Source: Loxodes magnus
Lineage: Eukaryota > Ciliophora > Karyorelictea > Loxodida > Loxodidae
Direction of reading: 5' to 3'
Length of the DNA stretch: 64,000 bases
NCBI GenBank assembly: GCA_946699065.1
Contig: CAMPDV010000383.1
Coordinates: 124,001 to 188,000, forward strand
Shown here one piece after another: positions 23,890-36,128 of this stretch (positions are counted from its first letter, which is position 1; every line of letters begins with the position of its first letter). A model generated the notes under the pieces. It ran no database searches. It was not told where the DNA came from and worked only from the letters and a program-made list of their open reading frames with translations. Made by a program: the position numbers and the translations under genes.

Positions 23890-26520
23890 ATATAAGAGTT
23901 TATATAAGTTTATTATCTACCTCTAGTTAATTCTTCCTGTATCATGTTCTTTTGTTTCTTCTATATTGTTTCTAAATTGTGTTCTCACATTTTCCTCTCT
24001 CTTCTTATTTTCAATTTTCTTCTTATTTTTTCACAATCATTACTTAAGTTTCTTTCTTAAATTATATATTTTCCCATCAATTTTTCTTTTTGTTTCAACT
24101 ATTAAATTTTTTTTATTTCTATCCTTTTTTAAGCAATTTTTGATGAAAATTTTTAATATATTTGTCAATCTTAGGGGTTTTACTTTTTACAAAGTTTGAG
24201 TAAATATAATTTTAGTCGTACAGAATTAGTTTTTTATAGTCTATGTCATTAATTTTTTTCGATTAGATAATTCCTAAAAGACATCTTTATAGAAATTACA
24301 TTCAAATATATGATCAAGTTCATCATTAGCTAAACCATATGCACAATCAATTCCATTTTATGTGTTTATGTGGTGCAACTAAGTTCGTATAAGAAATTCT
24401 AGGTGAGTATCCTCAGTTTGAAAATAGAAATTATGTCTTATATTATATATTTGTTAATCTTAGTATAAGTTATTTCAGGAAATATACTTTGATTATTTTA
24501 AATAGATTACATGTATTTTAAGCTGTGGCATCCGTGAATTCCTTTAAAAACATTCTTATACAAATTTTTCTTTCACTCTTAGAATAATTTCCTAATGAAA
24601 TTCTTTTAGATTCGTCATACTTTAAATATCAATTTTATATTATTCAAGGCTTGGATTTATGTATTTCATATAAGGCAAATTTTATTGCTTGCATTTGGAA
24701 AATAAGAATGCTATATCAGAGTTCAGATTTTCTCTACTAGTTTGTTCTAGTTTAAATAAAAACGGATAAACTTTAGTATAGTCATGTGTGTAAACGGAAG
24801 TCAATTAAGATCAATGAGGTAAGATTCATTGAATGCCGATTAAGGAGATTTAAATGCTTTCCTTGAAATGAGTCTTTGCGATTTAGTTATTTGATTTTTC
24901 ATTCCTTTAATTCCTGACATGATACTTCAAGGAGTTATATCAACTTTCATACTCTATTTTAGTCAAAATGAACGTTCTGCAAAGTGTTTTAAAATTGAGT
25001 TGTGATACTACTCCATACTTATAAAGAATTGCTGATACTTTCAAAATTGTTACTCTGAAGTCAGATACTTTGCTTGCATAGTGTAGTTTATAATTTTATT
25101 TATTTCCAAATCTGTATCCAAGATATGCATTTTCGTCCTTATAAACAATAGGAATTCCATTAATATTTAAATTTTATTTTCTTTCTTTTAAGAACTAAAT
25201 TACTTCGCATTTTCCCACATTTATATTTAGTTTTACTCAAGAAAATATTTTTTAGTGACATCGAGTAATTTTTATGCCTTTTACTATGAATTAAAAAGCT
25301 CTATTAAGTCATCTGCAAACCCACGAACAACAAAATTTCTCAAGCAGATATATAGCCAGATTTATGCTATTTTTCTTCTAAATATCATGGTACAATAACA
25401 TAGTAAAGTATTGTAAGTACAGGTCCATGGCTGCTTCCTTTTAATACTCCGTTATTTAACTTAAGTGATTTTGTAATATTACCATCCATAAGGAACTTAG
25501 CATCAATATTTTCATAGAAAGATTCAAGTGCCATTATCAATCTCAGAGGTAATCTAAGTTTTCTTAGATTGTCAAATAATATTTTCCTTGGTATAATGTC
25601 AAACATTTTTTCCACATCTATTAGAGTAGCAATTAGCTATTTTTTTATGACCATCTACGATGCAAATCAATAATCTATTTAAATGTTCAAATTTATTATG
25701 ATATAGATCTTTTCCTTAAAATAACCAAATTAAGCTTGTTGTATGATATTTCTTTCATATATTAAATTATATAGTCTTTAAGTTAATGCTTTATCATATA
25801 TTTTTAGTAAGCAATTCAATAGGGCTATTGGTCTTCAATTACTTCAGACACTTTTACTTCCTTTTTTGAAAATAGGCGAAATATTAATTCTTTTCAATTC
25901 CTTTGATATAGTGAGTGTTCTTAGCATATTGTTACTAAATCTTGCAGCTATAATATGTAATTCCTATCTTTCATATTTAATTAATTCTGCCTTTAAACTA
26001 TCATTACATGAGGCTTTGCTATTTGCTATTTGCTAATTTATTTATTATTTTTTAATTTCAGATTCTTTAAAAAGAGGCGTTTCTTATAAGTAAAAAGGAT
26101 CAAAATTTATTATAAAAGGTTTATTTTTATATATAGTATTAATGCTTTTATTTGAATTTTCAATATCTTCTTTATTGAATTTTGAATGTTTGTCAAAACT
26201 TAATTTTCTCAATTTTAAATAAATTGCTATTATTACTCATAATTCAAATTCATCTAATTACGTATTTTCGGATTCATTAAAGTTTTTGCTTATTTGAACG
26301 TTATTTATGCATTCTTATTAAGATTTTGATGCTTTTCATTAGTTTATGTCTTTTTTCATTTCTAAAATTTGTGCAGGTATTTTCCATAAAACTGAATTTT
26401 TATTCTTCATAAGTTAGCAATTTCTTTTATTTTTACACCCATAAAAACTTAAAGAATTTTAGTATTAAATATTACCTATTTAGCTTAATAAAGAGCTTCG
26501 CTAGATGAACTGGAAGTTTA
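23890..26520 (-). mobile_element. Second LINE, 5'-truncated, reverse transcriptase only
   Basis: Lies just upstream of the first LINE on the same strand. The frame includes VWSNWRPIALLNCLLKIYDK (25811-25850; both Trp are TGA, and NWRPI is a standard RT block), DVEKMFDIIPRKILFDNLRK, LKGSSHGPVLTILYY, the catalytic FADDLIELF (25306-25319), and a zinc segment CAYGLANDELDHIFEC near 24330, followed by a coiled tail (KIRRKLKIRRERK). No endonuclease was found upstream of 26520. Confidence 0.8.
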
Positions 26521-27018
26521 TAATAATTTTTTTTCTACACTTGCTATCCAGGGGCAACCTCAGTATTAATATTTATTAAATCACAGATAAATTAGTACTA
26601 CTTTCGGACATTGTTTTAATCTATTTGTTTAAATTGGAAGAACAATCCCTAAAAAAGATTTTGATAATTGTCTTCTCACATTAGGATCCTACAATTTTGA
26701 AATTTGAAATTTTACTTATGAGTATTATTTTATCGCTATCTTATTAGATTTTAAATGCCAATTTTCAAATTTTTTTTTTCTTATGAAATTTTTATTTTTT
26801 ATCTTTTTTTTTTCTAATAACTTCTATTTTATGAATTTTTACTTGAGTGAAAAAGCTAACATTTTTTATCAAAATTAAACAAATCTTAAAATAATCTAAA
26901 TTTTCGATTTTTTTAGTTTTTTTTAAATATTTTAATTATTATAGTCCAATTTTTTAATTTTTTTGATTTTATTTATTTTAGAATTTTTTATTTTATACAC
27001 TTTCTTTTAATTTTTTTA

Positions 27019-28119
27019 ATGAGATTTAAAGTTATAACTTGGATTTTTCTTTTCTTAATTCTTGCGGTTTCCTTCTATTCTTTGACTCTCATTTTTTAAA
27101 AAAATTCAACTTTTATAACTCAATAAATATCCTTTAACTAAGTTATCAAAGAAGTAGATAATAGTTCAAATGATTAAATGGTTACTCCTAATAAGAATCT
27201 TAACTATGAAAAAAATGAAACTGTTAAGCTTTTGCAGATTTAAGTTTCTGATAAAAATTTGAAATTTTTTTGCTCTGTAAATGAAAGTGATTATATATTG
27301 AGTTATTATGACTTGAAATATCCTCATAACATTATACCAACGTTTAGCTTTTATTCATTTATACTTAAAAAAGCTAGATCTGTTATTGAATGTGGAAGCA
27401 ACATAGGCATACATACAATTGTCATGGCTACTATATTGAATAACTACACAAGTGACTGGAAAATTGTGGCCTATGATATTGCTGATCCAGCTATCGATCT
27501 TTTTAACCTTAATATTAAAATAAATAACGACGATAAACTTCCTTTAAATAAAATAAAACTTATAAAGCAAGCTCTTTCGAATAAAGAGGCAGAATTTGAA
27601 TTCGAGTAATCTGAAAAATTAGGTACTTCTTAATTAGTTGATTATAAAGTTAAAAAAAGAATTTCGTTTCTAGGTAAACCTATCTACACCAAAAGGGTTA
27701 GAACTGCGAGCTTAGGTATGCTTCATAAAGATTAAGTTATTGATTTTGTAAAAATAGATGTTGAAAGCTAAGATTGCAAAGTAATTTAAGGAAGTGAGAA
27801 TCTAATTATAAATAACAAAGAACGAATTGTATTTTTATTTGAGTTTTTTGCAAAAGCTGCTCATTTAAGAGGCACTTATACTGAAGATTGTGTCTAAATC
27901 TTGGATTATTTAATAAAAAAATACGATTTGTTTTTATATTAAATTAAAGGCATTAAGAAAACAAAAAGATATAGTAAAATTTTTCCTTAATGATGGACTG
28001 GCTAAAGACAAATTTTCTATTTGACAAAATACGAAAACGCTACTTAAATGCGTCATAAATATGGGGATTACATATTAGCAAGCTATAAAGCAATGAAATG
28101 GTATAATTTACTGAAATGA
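27019..28119 (+). CDS. FkbM-family methyltransferase, type II membrane protein (paralogue 2)
   Basis: The ATG at 27019 gives 366 codons ending at TGA 28117-28119. MRFKVITWIFLFLILAVSFY is a short cytosolic tail and signal anchor. A stem follows, then VIECGSNIGIHT (SAM motif) and KIDVESQDCKVIQGSENLI. Near the C-terminus TAA-TGA-TGG reads Gln-Trp-Trp (FPQWWTGQ) exactly as in paralogue 1, and the alignment runs on for some 45 residues to the shared end WYNLLK-TGA. The two genes differ by two codons in length, and most differences are single substitutions. Both therefore look functional. Confidence 0.9.
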
Positions 28120-28799
28120 TCTGTAAAAAGTTCACTTCATAATAAAAAAATTATTTATCGAAAATAAATTTAACAGCATAAAGTCTAATTAGTATTAAAA
28201 ATTTCAAAATAAAGTATTTTAAAAACTTTTATATTGCCAAGTATAAATTATAGATTTAAATTTTGTTTACTGTGCCAGTAAAACAAACTCTGAAACTAGT
28301 TAATTTTAAACTTTTATTTTGTTTTTTATAATTCTTTTTTATATTTCATCTTCTCGAAATAAATCGCTAATAATTTCTTAGTTTTAAAACTTTTTTTTAT
28401 GTATTTTGTTTGAATTTTTTGGATTTGTTTACTAGATCATCATTGAGGAAATCATTTTTTTTGATTCATACCTAAGTAATTTTTAAGATATTTTTAGATT
28501 AAAATTCATTCTTAAAGTATGATTTTTTCTATTATAAAAACATCAATATAATTTACCTTCTTTACATAAATATAAAAAATTGCTATTTCGATTTTCTATA
28601 TCTTAAAATAAGATTTTGGAAATAGTCTATATAATTTAATTAAAAAATTATAATTAAAGCTTTAATAATTAATTTAATTTTTTTTTTCAATAGTTATTGT
28701 CACTTGATTATGTAAAGGTATTTCTCGGACCTAATTATTAATAGTTACGATTATTTTTGAAAATTAAAATTAAAAATTAATTATAATGATAATTTATTA

Positions 28800-29532
28800 A
28801 CGTGGCGGCTCTTTTGATTGGTTTATCACGAATTAAAATTTATAGAGGTTTATAAAAATCAATATGTTTCGAGGTCATTTTCTTCAGGATTTTCTGGATT
28901 ACAAATTTTTATAGCTTTTTTTTCCTCTAGTTAATGCTTATAAGTCAAATTAAAATTATCATCTTTCATATCGTCTCAAATCATCTTAGATTTTTGGAGC
29001 TTATATGAATGGCTGAAATATTTTTTATCGCAAATTCTCCTACTTTGTGAGTAATAGATTTAGAATAGGTTTTAGATCGTCTTTCTGTTTCTTAAGATTG
29101 TTTCTTCTTAATCTTTAACACTAATAACTTTGTATCCCTAATTGATACAATATCAACATCTATACTTTCTTTTCTAATAGGCCAAGTTTGAGTTCGAATT
29201 CCCTTCTCCTTTTGATTCATGATCTAATAGTCAATTGTGCTTGGTATTTTCCAGTTAACTGATTCTCATGTCAAAATTTTATTTTAAATTCCATTCGATT
29301 TGCCTAATCTATCTTTCCACCTCTTAGATAATAGTCTATTATTTAATTTCTTACTTAGAACTTTAATCATTTATCAATTTTTTTATGGTTAGCATGATGG
29401 ATTAAGTAATTTATTTAAGTTCTTAAGCTGCTTTTGCTAGTTTCTAATTTCACAACTGTAGCCAATAGAAATCGTTAGCTAAGTCTGTTTAATTATTAGG
29501 TTTTTTGAGAATTAAATTATTTCTTAGTTGCC
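28800..29532 (-). mobile_element. Z element nested in copy II, 9-bp target duplication
   Basis: 733 bp flanked by AATTTATTA at 28791-28799 and 29533-29541. The sense 5' end begins GGCAACTAAG, which aligns with ATGGCATCTAA at 7620, so the insert starts at the start-codon region. The frame holds PNNQTDLANDFYWLQL, a coiled coil (KQQTIIQEVERQIRQIEWNL) and RCWYCINQGYKV, a partial knuckle. The undisturbed target can be seen in copy I. Confidence 0.8.
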
Positions 29533-30279
29533 AATTTATTATATAATAATATTCATTGATTAACGAGATCTATTTTAATAGAATCATCAAAGCTTCGAAT
29601 AACATTTACATTATTATTTTTTATGGAATCTTTTTTGCTACTTCCGAAATTGAAAATATCTTTATTTCAATTCTTCCTCTTCAGCTCAGTCTATAGCACA
29701 GTTTGTTAATCAGTCCTCTTCTTACTCTTTTAGAATTATTCAATTTTTAGCTCCTTTTATCACTTTATTCATTATTGCATACTCGCTTTCCTCAATAAAA
29801 TTTTCTTCTATGAATAATACCTTTTCTTGAGTATCATATTTAACTCAATTTAGTTCATAGTCTTTTTACTCTATTCCTTACTTTATTTAAAATTTTAGCA
29901 TAGCCTCATTAAGTGTCTTTTCCTTTTGCAGAATCAGTTTCTTTATTAATTTCTACGATTAAAGGTATGAATCAATTTTTATTTTTTCATTATTCAAAAA
30001 ATTTCAATTGATTAGTTTTATTGGACTATTGATTTGAGATAAATTAGTTAAGTCTCTTCTTATTTATTTAGTAGGAAGTTTAATTCTTAAATTTCCAATT
30101 TGCTGCTAATTTCCTTTTTTAATTAACTTTTTATTGTTGAATTTTCACAGCGATTTGCAGCAAGATCCTAAATTTTTTTAATTCTAAGTCTTAAGATTGT
30201 AGTTCTAATTTTCCGAAAGCATTTGCTATATTTATTTAATTAGTTCAAAGTTATATTTTTTTCATAACTAGAAGAAATT

Positions 30280-30602
30280 CAATCATAATTGAAAAGATGG
30301 CGGAAGCTGATTCTGACCTTCTTGACCACTCTTTTTGGTTTTATGGCTAGGAGCAAGTTCCTTTTTAGTCGCTGAGAAAGCCCCTGGTCACAGTCATTTT
30401 CTGAAGGGAACGCTGCATTTGAGATTATCCGCTCTTGGTAGGGGCTTGAAGCTTGGCTACTCATAGCGATGGAGCTCCCTAGCAGCTGTGCCTGTAGCAC
30501 AACAAGATATCCCCATTACTCCTTAAAAAGAGAGCGTCAGGTCGTGCAATCTGAAATGACTTTCCAATCCAAAAACTCTTATAGTTGAAATTAATTAATT
30601 AA
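30280..30602 (+). mobile_element. Short element, copy 2, 10-bp target duplication
   Basis: 323 bp between AGAAGAAATT at 30270-30279 and 30603-30612. Copy I of the duplication shows the empty site (AGAAGAAATTTGATCC, 11268). The head has ATGGCGGAAGCTGATTCTG (ATG at 30297) and reads MAEADSDLLDHSFWFYGQEQ, matching GAEIDLLNHTFWFYGQEQ in copy 3. The 3' hairpin has decayed in this copy. Confidence 0.8.
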
Positions 30603-30964
30603 AGAAGAAATTAAATCCATTAAAAATATAAAAAATAATTTTAACATCTATGAAAAAAATTATTATAATATTTAAAATTTTTAGATTAAAAATTATTAAA
30701 TAAACAAAATGAGCATAAATTTAAAAAGTTTGTTAACATTTTTAGGAATTTTATTTTTATTTTTCTGAAATATTTGAATCATATAAAATTTGATTAAAAA
30801 TTAAATAAAATTTTTTTTGTTAAACGAAATTAATAAATACTTTTCTTTGCATCAACTTTAAAATATCAAAATAGAAGATAATAAATCAACAGTTTCCTTT
30901 AGTAATTTTAAACAGAATATTTACTCATCTTTAAAACTTTTGTTATGCCTTTTTTTTAATATAA

Positions 30965-32380
30965 TAATAATATAATTAAAAATTATTATTATTATAATGA
31001 ATTATAGTGATACCACCCATGTTGGGTTCATCACTTTTAAAAAGTTTTATAGTTTTATTAAATTTTCCATTTCCCGTCTTCTTTTGGGTCACTTTCTTAA
31101 ATTAAATATCTTGCTGTAATGCTTTTACTCTTTATTATTAGAAACTAATTTCAATTGAATTCCATTCCAAGCATTTATTGATTTCTTCTTTATTGTGCAT
31201 ATACAATGTCAAACAGTATTTCACTTCCAATATACATTTTTTTCCTTTATTTGAGTCCTTCTGAAGTGCAGCATAAATTACTTATGGATTTCCATAACTT
31301 AAAGCTTTATAATTCTTATTTTTATAAAATTTTCAACATTATCTTTAAATATGTCCATATTTCCTGCAGTGCCAGTATTACTTTTTATTCTTTATTATAG
31401 TAATTTCAGCTGGTTTTAGATTCGGCTCCACATTCATTGGATCATTTATTTTTGTATTTTTTTAAAATAAGCTTTCAGTTAATTCCGCTAATTGATTGAA
31501 TTTAGATTCTATATATACAATTCTCAAATTGACTGGTTGGAAATTTTCGTTTTTTAGTATTTAGGTGTTTGACATTTAGTATTCGGTTTTTCCTTCTAGT
31601 TCTTATACGTTTCTTAAAAGTTTAAAATTCTTCTATTGCGTAACTTTGACTTCTTGAAGAATATTTTGTTGATCGTAAAACGATTGAGATGGATCCTGTT
31701 TAGATGGGATTTATTGCAAAAAATTTTATATTTTTTATTACATATAGCCTTGTAAGTTCTCTTCACGTTATTTATTCTTCCTTTCTCTTTAGTTTCTTAA
31801 AGCTTTGGCAGGTTTGCAGTAAATGGATCTTTGAGTGGCAGAATTTTCATTTTCTATATTTGATGATTTTAGGCTTGAATTCTGGGTATAAGTGATGCTC
31901 TATCTTTTCTATTCTATTTATTAGATTCTATTATTATTTTTATTCTTATTAATTCTATTTGTTCTATGTTTAATAATTTTATTCAATATCCATTATGTCA
32001 ACTTTGTTCGATCTAGAGAAAGATTATAGTCAGATTTGTTCTTAAATCCTTTTTAACTTTGTATCAATTGATTCCTCAAGCAGTTGGTTTTCTAATTATG
32101 TTCTTTAATTGTATTAAGGACTTCTTTTATTTTTTTCGTGAGATTAAATATTATCTCATCCTGTCTTTAGAAATTTTTCTTCATAAATCAAACTAGATTA
32201 CTCAACGATTCGATTGCATCAAATTCTTGCTTCTCAATGTTCCCTTAAAGGCGCTTTCCTTTTGCCAATGGAGGAGAGTCAGGGTCAGTAAGCTCTTTTA
32301 TTTGACGTTATATTTGTTTTTTTCAAGCTTCCCTGCTTTCTTTACTTCCATCTTCTTTTGTTTGCTTTCCATTTTTTTGC
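30965..32380 (-). mobile_element. Z element, long form with two knuckle regions
   Basis: 1.4 kb between TTTTTTTTAATATAA at 30950-30964 and 32381-32395. After an 8-nt leader, ATG at 32372 (MESKQKKMEVKKAGK). A coiled coil leads to a first knuckle-like region ending FCHSKIHLLQTC, then ITWRELTRLYVI (Trp TGA; IWRELTRIYVT at 60 kb, also TGA). A second knuckle region HCRKYGHIQRQCWKF lies near 31360. The 3' end carries a nested hairpin at 31007-31034: GTGAT...ATCAC outside and ACCCA/TGGGT inside. The target duplication is low-complexity, so weigh it less. Confidence 0.7.
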
Positions 32381-32929
32381 TTTTTTTTAATATAAATATA
32401 AATAATTTTTATAATAATCCAGGAACTTACATTCCGGAATTTATCAAAGCAATAAAAAAATTTCAATCTCAAACCTAAATATGTTAAAAAAGTAAATTAA
32501 TACAATAAATAAATTTAATATTTGTGAAGCATTCAAAAGATTATTGGATATTTAAATAAAAAGTAAAATTTAAATCTTTTAGAAATCTTAAAAAAACACG
32601 CTTATAGCATTTCATTAAGATTTTATTGACTAAACAAAAAATTATTAAAGTGTTTCTTAAGATATTTTAACATATCACCTCGCTCCATTTAAAAAAAAAA
32701 GAAAGATTTTATTAATGAATAAGAATATTTTTAATTAATTTTAAGAAAGCGTAGATTACACAATCATGGCGTTTCTAATTAATTTTATTCATTCTGAAGA
32801 TTTTTATGTGATTTTTATTATTATTTTTTTGTAAAACTATACCAAAAATTGAAGGATTTCGAAATTCATATAATTTTTAAAGATGAATAAAAAAGAGTTT
32901 GATCTATGGATTTAAAAATATGAAAAAAA

Positions 32930-34000
32930 ATTTCACATAATAATAATGTATTAAAATGATGTCACTGTTGTAAGATTTATCACTAGTTAGAATTGCAGTA
33001 GTTTTTATTAAATCAATAAATTTCGAAGTCGTATTAATTTTGTTTTTCTGGATCATCAATCTTATAAATTGCTTGCTTTGTTCTTTTGACAACAATTATA
33101 AATCAATATCATATTTTCATCTCTCAAATCTTCTCAATGATCCATAATTTTAGGAGCTTCTTAATTCGACTATAATTTTTTTTTGTATCTTCCACTCAGC
33201 AGCAACAAACCTTGAATAAATTTTTAATTTCTCTTTCTCTTTTTTCTTCTTCTTGTTATTTTTATTTTTCCGTAATTCTTTAGCACTAATTTACCTTAAG
33301 TCCATATAATTTGAAATATCAGCACCTGATTTTTCATTAATTTAATTTTAAACTTAAAGAGTTTTGGACTGCAACTTCTTGCAGTTTAACAACCCCAACA
33401 CTCCCTTCATGGGATAACGGGTATATCCTGTTGCCTTCGAAAAGCAACTACCAGGGAGCTCCATCGCTATGGGCAGTCAAGCTTCAAGCCCCTACCAGGA
33501 GTGGATAATCAAAAGGAAAGCATTCCCTTGCAAAGGTTGACTTTGACCAAGGACTTTCTCAGCGACAGGAAAGGAAATTGTTCCTAGCCATAAAACCAGA
33601 AAGTATGATTCAGAAGATCAATCTCAGCTCCCACTATCTTTTTAATTCCACCTGATTTTTCATTTTTACAGTTTAAAGACGGATTTATTTCTCCTCTTGT
33701 TCTGGATCCGATCGTTAGTTCAATTTGATAAGTTAAAGTTAACTGAAACTCTGTCAAAAATTTTATCTTAAATTCCATTTGCTTAAATTAATTTACCTTT
33801 TCATCTGTAAGAATGGTTTATTAGTTAAATTCTTGCTTATCATTTTATTTATTTATCAGTTTGTTTATGATTAGCATAGAAGTTTAAGTTATTTATTTTT
33901 CATCTTAAACCTCTTAGTTAGTTTCTCATTATCCAAATATTCCAGATATAAAAATAGTTAACAAATCTGATTAATCGCTAGATGTTTTCAAAGGAGATAT
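32930..34000 (-). mobile_element. Z element carrying a nested short element
   Basis: Homologous to 28800-29532: SMLIINKLINKQNDKQEFNQ here, SIMLTIKKLINDQSSKQEIK there, then coiled coil and Lys-rich tail. It is split by the short element at 33339-33648. Discounting that insert, the frame runs across the target site. The 3' end near 32940 has the GTGAT/ATCA-type palindrome. Confidence 0.7.
33339..33648 (-). mobile_element. Short element, copy 3, perfect 16-bp target duplication
   Basis: 310 bp between CACCTGATTTTTCATT at 33323-33338 and 33649-33664. In sense orientation it opens AGATAGTGGGAGCTGAGATT, with a frame GAEIDLLNHTFWFYGQEQ, KVNLCKG and AFRRQQDIPVI. It closes with the hairpin ACTGCAA/TTGCAGT (33368-33385) and an A/T tail. 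Long target duplication plus tail is the mark of target-primed reverse transcription. Confidence 0.88.
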
Positions 34001-34522
34001 TTATAATATGAATTTCTAAAATGAAAGATCCATCAAATTATTTTATTCTAGTCTTTAAAAGTAGTACATCGATATATTTAAAGATTAAAAGTGATGAGGT
34101 AAAAGGACAAAAATATTTGAATTAAAAGACATAATCCAAGAAATGAAAAAATAGTAAATTTGTACAAGAAAGAGATAGTTGAAGCTAGATAATTCATATT
34201 TAAAATATTTACCTTAATTATAGTCTCCATTATCAGATATAAATATATTCAAATTTTTATAAATTCTGCATTTTGCATTTTTTAATTTAAAATAAAAAAA
34301 CTACAAATTTATGAAAAAATAACAAAAGTAATATTAGATGATTTAATATTAAAGATGGATATAAATATATATTTAAAATAGTTCGATGAAAATTTATAAT
34401 AGATTTTAAATTAAAAAGTATATCTTTATAAATAAAATATCAATAATCACTTTCTTTAACAAAATGGAAAAATTATTTTACTTGATGATTATTCAAAGAA
34501 ATTAGATAATAAAAACTATTAT
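34001..34522. other. A-rich intergenic stretch
   Basis: Very A+T-rich; nothing recognised. Confidence 0.4.
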
Positions 34523-35536
34523 TCAAATTTAATTTAAAAATAAAGAAATATAAACGAAAATAAAAAATGAAAGATAATTATATAATTAAAAGATTAAGAA
34601 ATTTAGAAATGTGTTTAAAATATTAAGCATAAAATTTAAATTATATTTTTGTTAAATAAACTACAGAATGAAAATTTTGAAAAATATTGAAAAAGCAATA
34701 AAATTATTTTATAGATAATTTATTTAATAACTAAAATCTAAAACATAAAATAGTATAATTTATTATAGTTAAAGTTAAAGCTTTGTTAAAGCCTTAGTAG
34801 TCCGCCATCTGACTTATTCTATCAGCTTGTCTCTATTAGTTTGTCTTGAATTTCTACTAGGCTTAGTTAGGCGGTGTAGCACTTCGTTAATGCACCATCC
34901 TTTAATATTCTGAATAGTTTTGGTCTTGCACTTAGCTTTCCTAATTATTTATCCAAGGATTAAGATTTGAATTAAGGAATTTTTTTCTATAAATTTTTCC
35001 GCTTTATGTTGGATATATCCTAAATAGTTTTCTAAAAATATCTTATTTATTCTTTCTTTAAATTTCGCTTAGTTAGTAGCAGTATTTTCATTGGTTTTAT
35101 TTATTGCCCACGTAGTATTTTATTCTTCTTTTAAACTATTATTCCTGTAACACTTCTTTAATTTAAATTTACTACTTATTTCAAATAAACGTTTGCTGTC
35201 TATTTTAATTTGAGACTTCATTTTCTATTTCCATAGGATCTGATTAATTCCGTTAAATCGAAAATGGTGTTACCTGAATTTATTATTAAATTTAAATAAT
35301 TCTTTGTTCCAGTTTGTCTTCTATTTCTTATGATGATTAATATTGTTTCTCAAGTAAAAACGTTATTAGTTTTTCTAATTTTCTACTTTATCAGTGAGGT
35401 ATCTATTTTTAAACATAAACTCTTTTAATGACTTAGATAATATTTCTATTCGAGTGTGTGTCGGAAGTTTTTTAAATTCTGGATTTCCAAGTGGTTAATG
35501 TTCGTCATATCAATCATATTTCTCACTTTCACTCAT
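34523..35536 (-). CDS. Hypothetical basic protein
   Basis: From ATG 35536 the frame stays open for 337 codons to TGA 34523-34525. The first 250 read well: MSESEKYDWYDEHQPLGNPE, IEILSKSLKEFMFKNRYLTD, NWNKELFKFNNKFRQHHFRF, IQNIKGWCINEVLHRLTKPS, LIEQVRWRTTKALTKL. The last 85 codons are low-complexity A+T-rich, so translation may end earlier if TAA can stop here (the CTTTAACTTTAACTATAATAA region near 34770). No family is recognised. Lys, Arg and Asn dominate, with several TGG and one TGA Trp. It may be the downstream part of the ORF starting at 36128. Confidence 0.55.
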
Positions 35537-35789
35537 TGTAATAATTTCGCTTTTTTATTTTTTAGAGCATTTTCCTGTTTAAATATTTTATTCAAAGTTC
35601 TGCTATTTCTTAGAAGCTATTTTATTTTTAGTTATAATAAAAGGGATTTAATATATAATAAATATATTAATGAAATTAATATTTTTTATGCTAAATTTTG
35701 AAAAATATTACCAATTTTAGATAATTAGAAAATTAGTATTTTACTTATATGCTAAATATTTATTAAAAGACAGTTTAATTTTTTAATTC

Positions 35790-36128
35790 TTAATCCTTCT
35801 TTTTTTATTTTTATTTTTTACTTTCAGAGATTCAGTTGAGTGGTCTCTCTCTAATTTTCAGTTAAGGCGTTGACAGCTGGGTTTACTTCTATGTTCCGAA
35901 ATTTTTTTAGGCAAAATTGTCCGTTGAGATAAGAAAGCCACTTAATATTTTTTACTATTGAGGTGTGATTTCTTAACTTTTTTTGTTTCTGCCTACTGGT
36001 CAATTCTTGTTCTTAAGAAGAGTGGATCAGTTGAAGCTAAGACATGGTAAGAAAAGATTCCTCAGTTTTTCTCTTATGCCCTGAAGAGGTGATAAATACC
36101 CTACTGAAGCTAGTCCTAGTTTATTCAT
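35790..36128 (-). CDS. Possible N-terminal exon of the downstream gene
   Basis: The ATG at 36128 opens MNKLGLASVGYLSPLQGIRE, KLRNLFLPCLSFNWSTLLKN, KILSGFLISTDNFAQKNFG and LKIRERPLNWISESKK, protein-like for about 110 codons with TGA as Trp in NWST, KNWP and NWIS. It is one base out of phase with the ORF at 35536, so joining them needs introns summing to 3n+1. Short GT-AG candidates (20-23 nt) exist but I cannot choose between them. Confidence 0.42.

Larger units (their letters stand above)
28290..30750 (-). mobile_element. Z element, copy II partner of 10090-11290, interrupted
   Basis: Homologous to the convergent Z element of copy I. HTFNRRNQQRNWFCKRKRHL aligns with QTFNCRNPLRCWFCKSKSHL. The body is split by a younger Z element and, near its head, by a short element. 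The WVKY and AIDW tryptophans are TGA. Confidence 0.65.
26845..30790 (+). repeat. Segmental duplication, copy II
   Basis: Same order as copy I (8650-11455) but about 1.1 kb longer. The excess is accounted for by a Z element (28800-29532) and a short element (30280-30602), each with its own target duplication. Confidence 0.85.
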
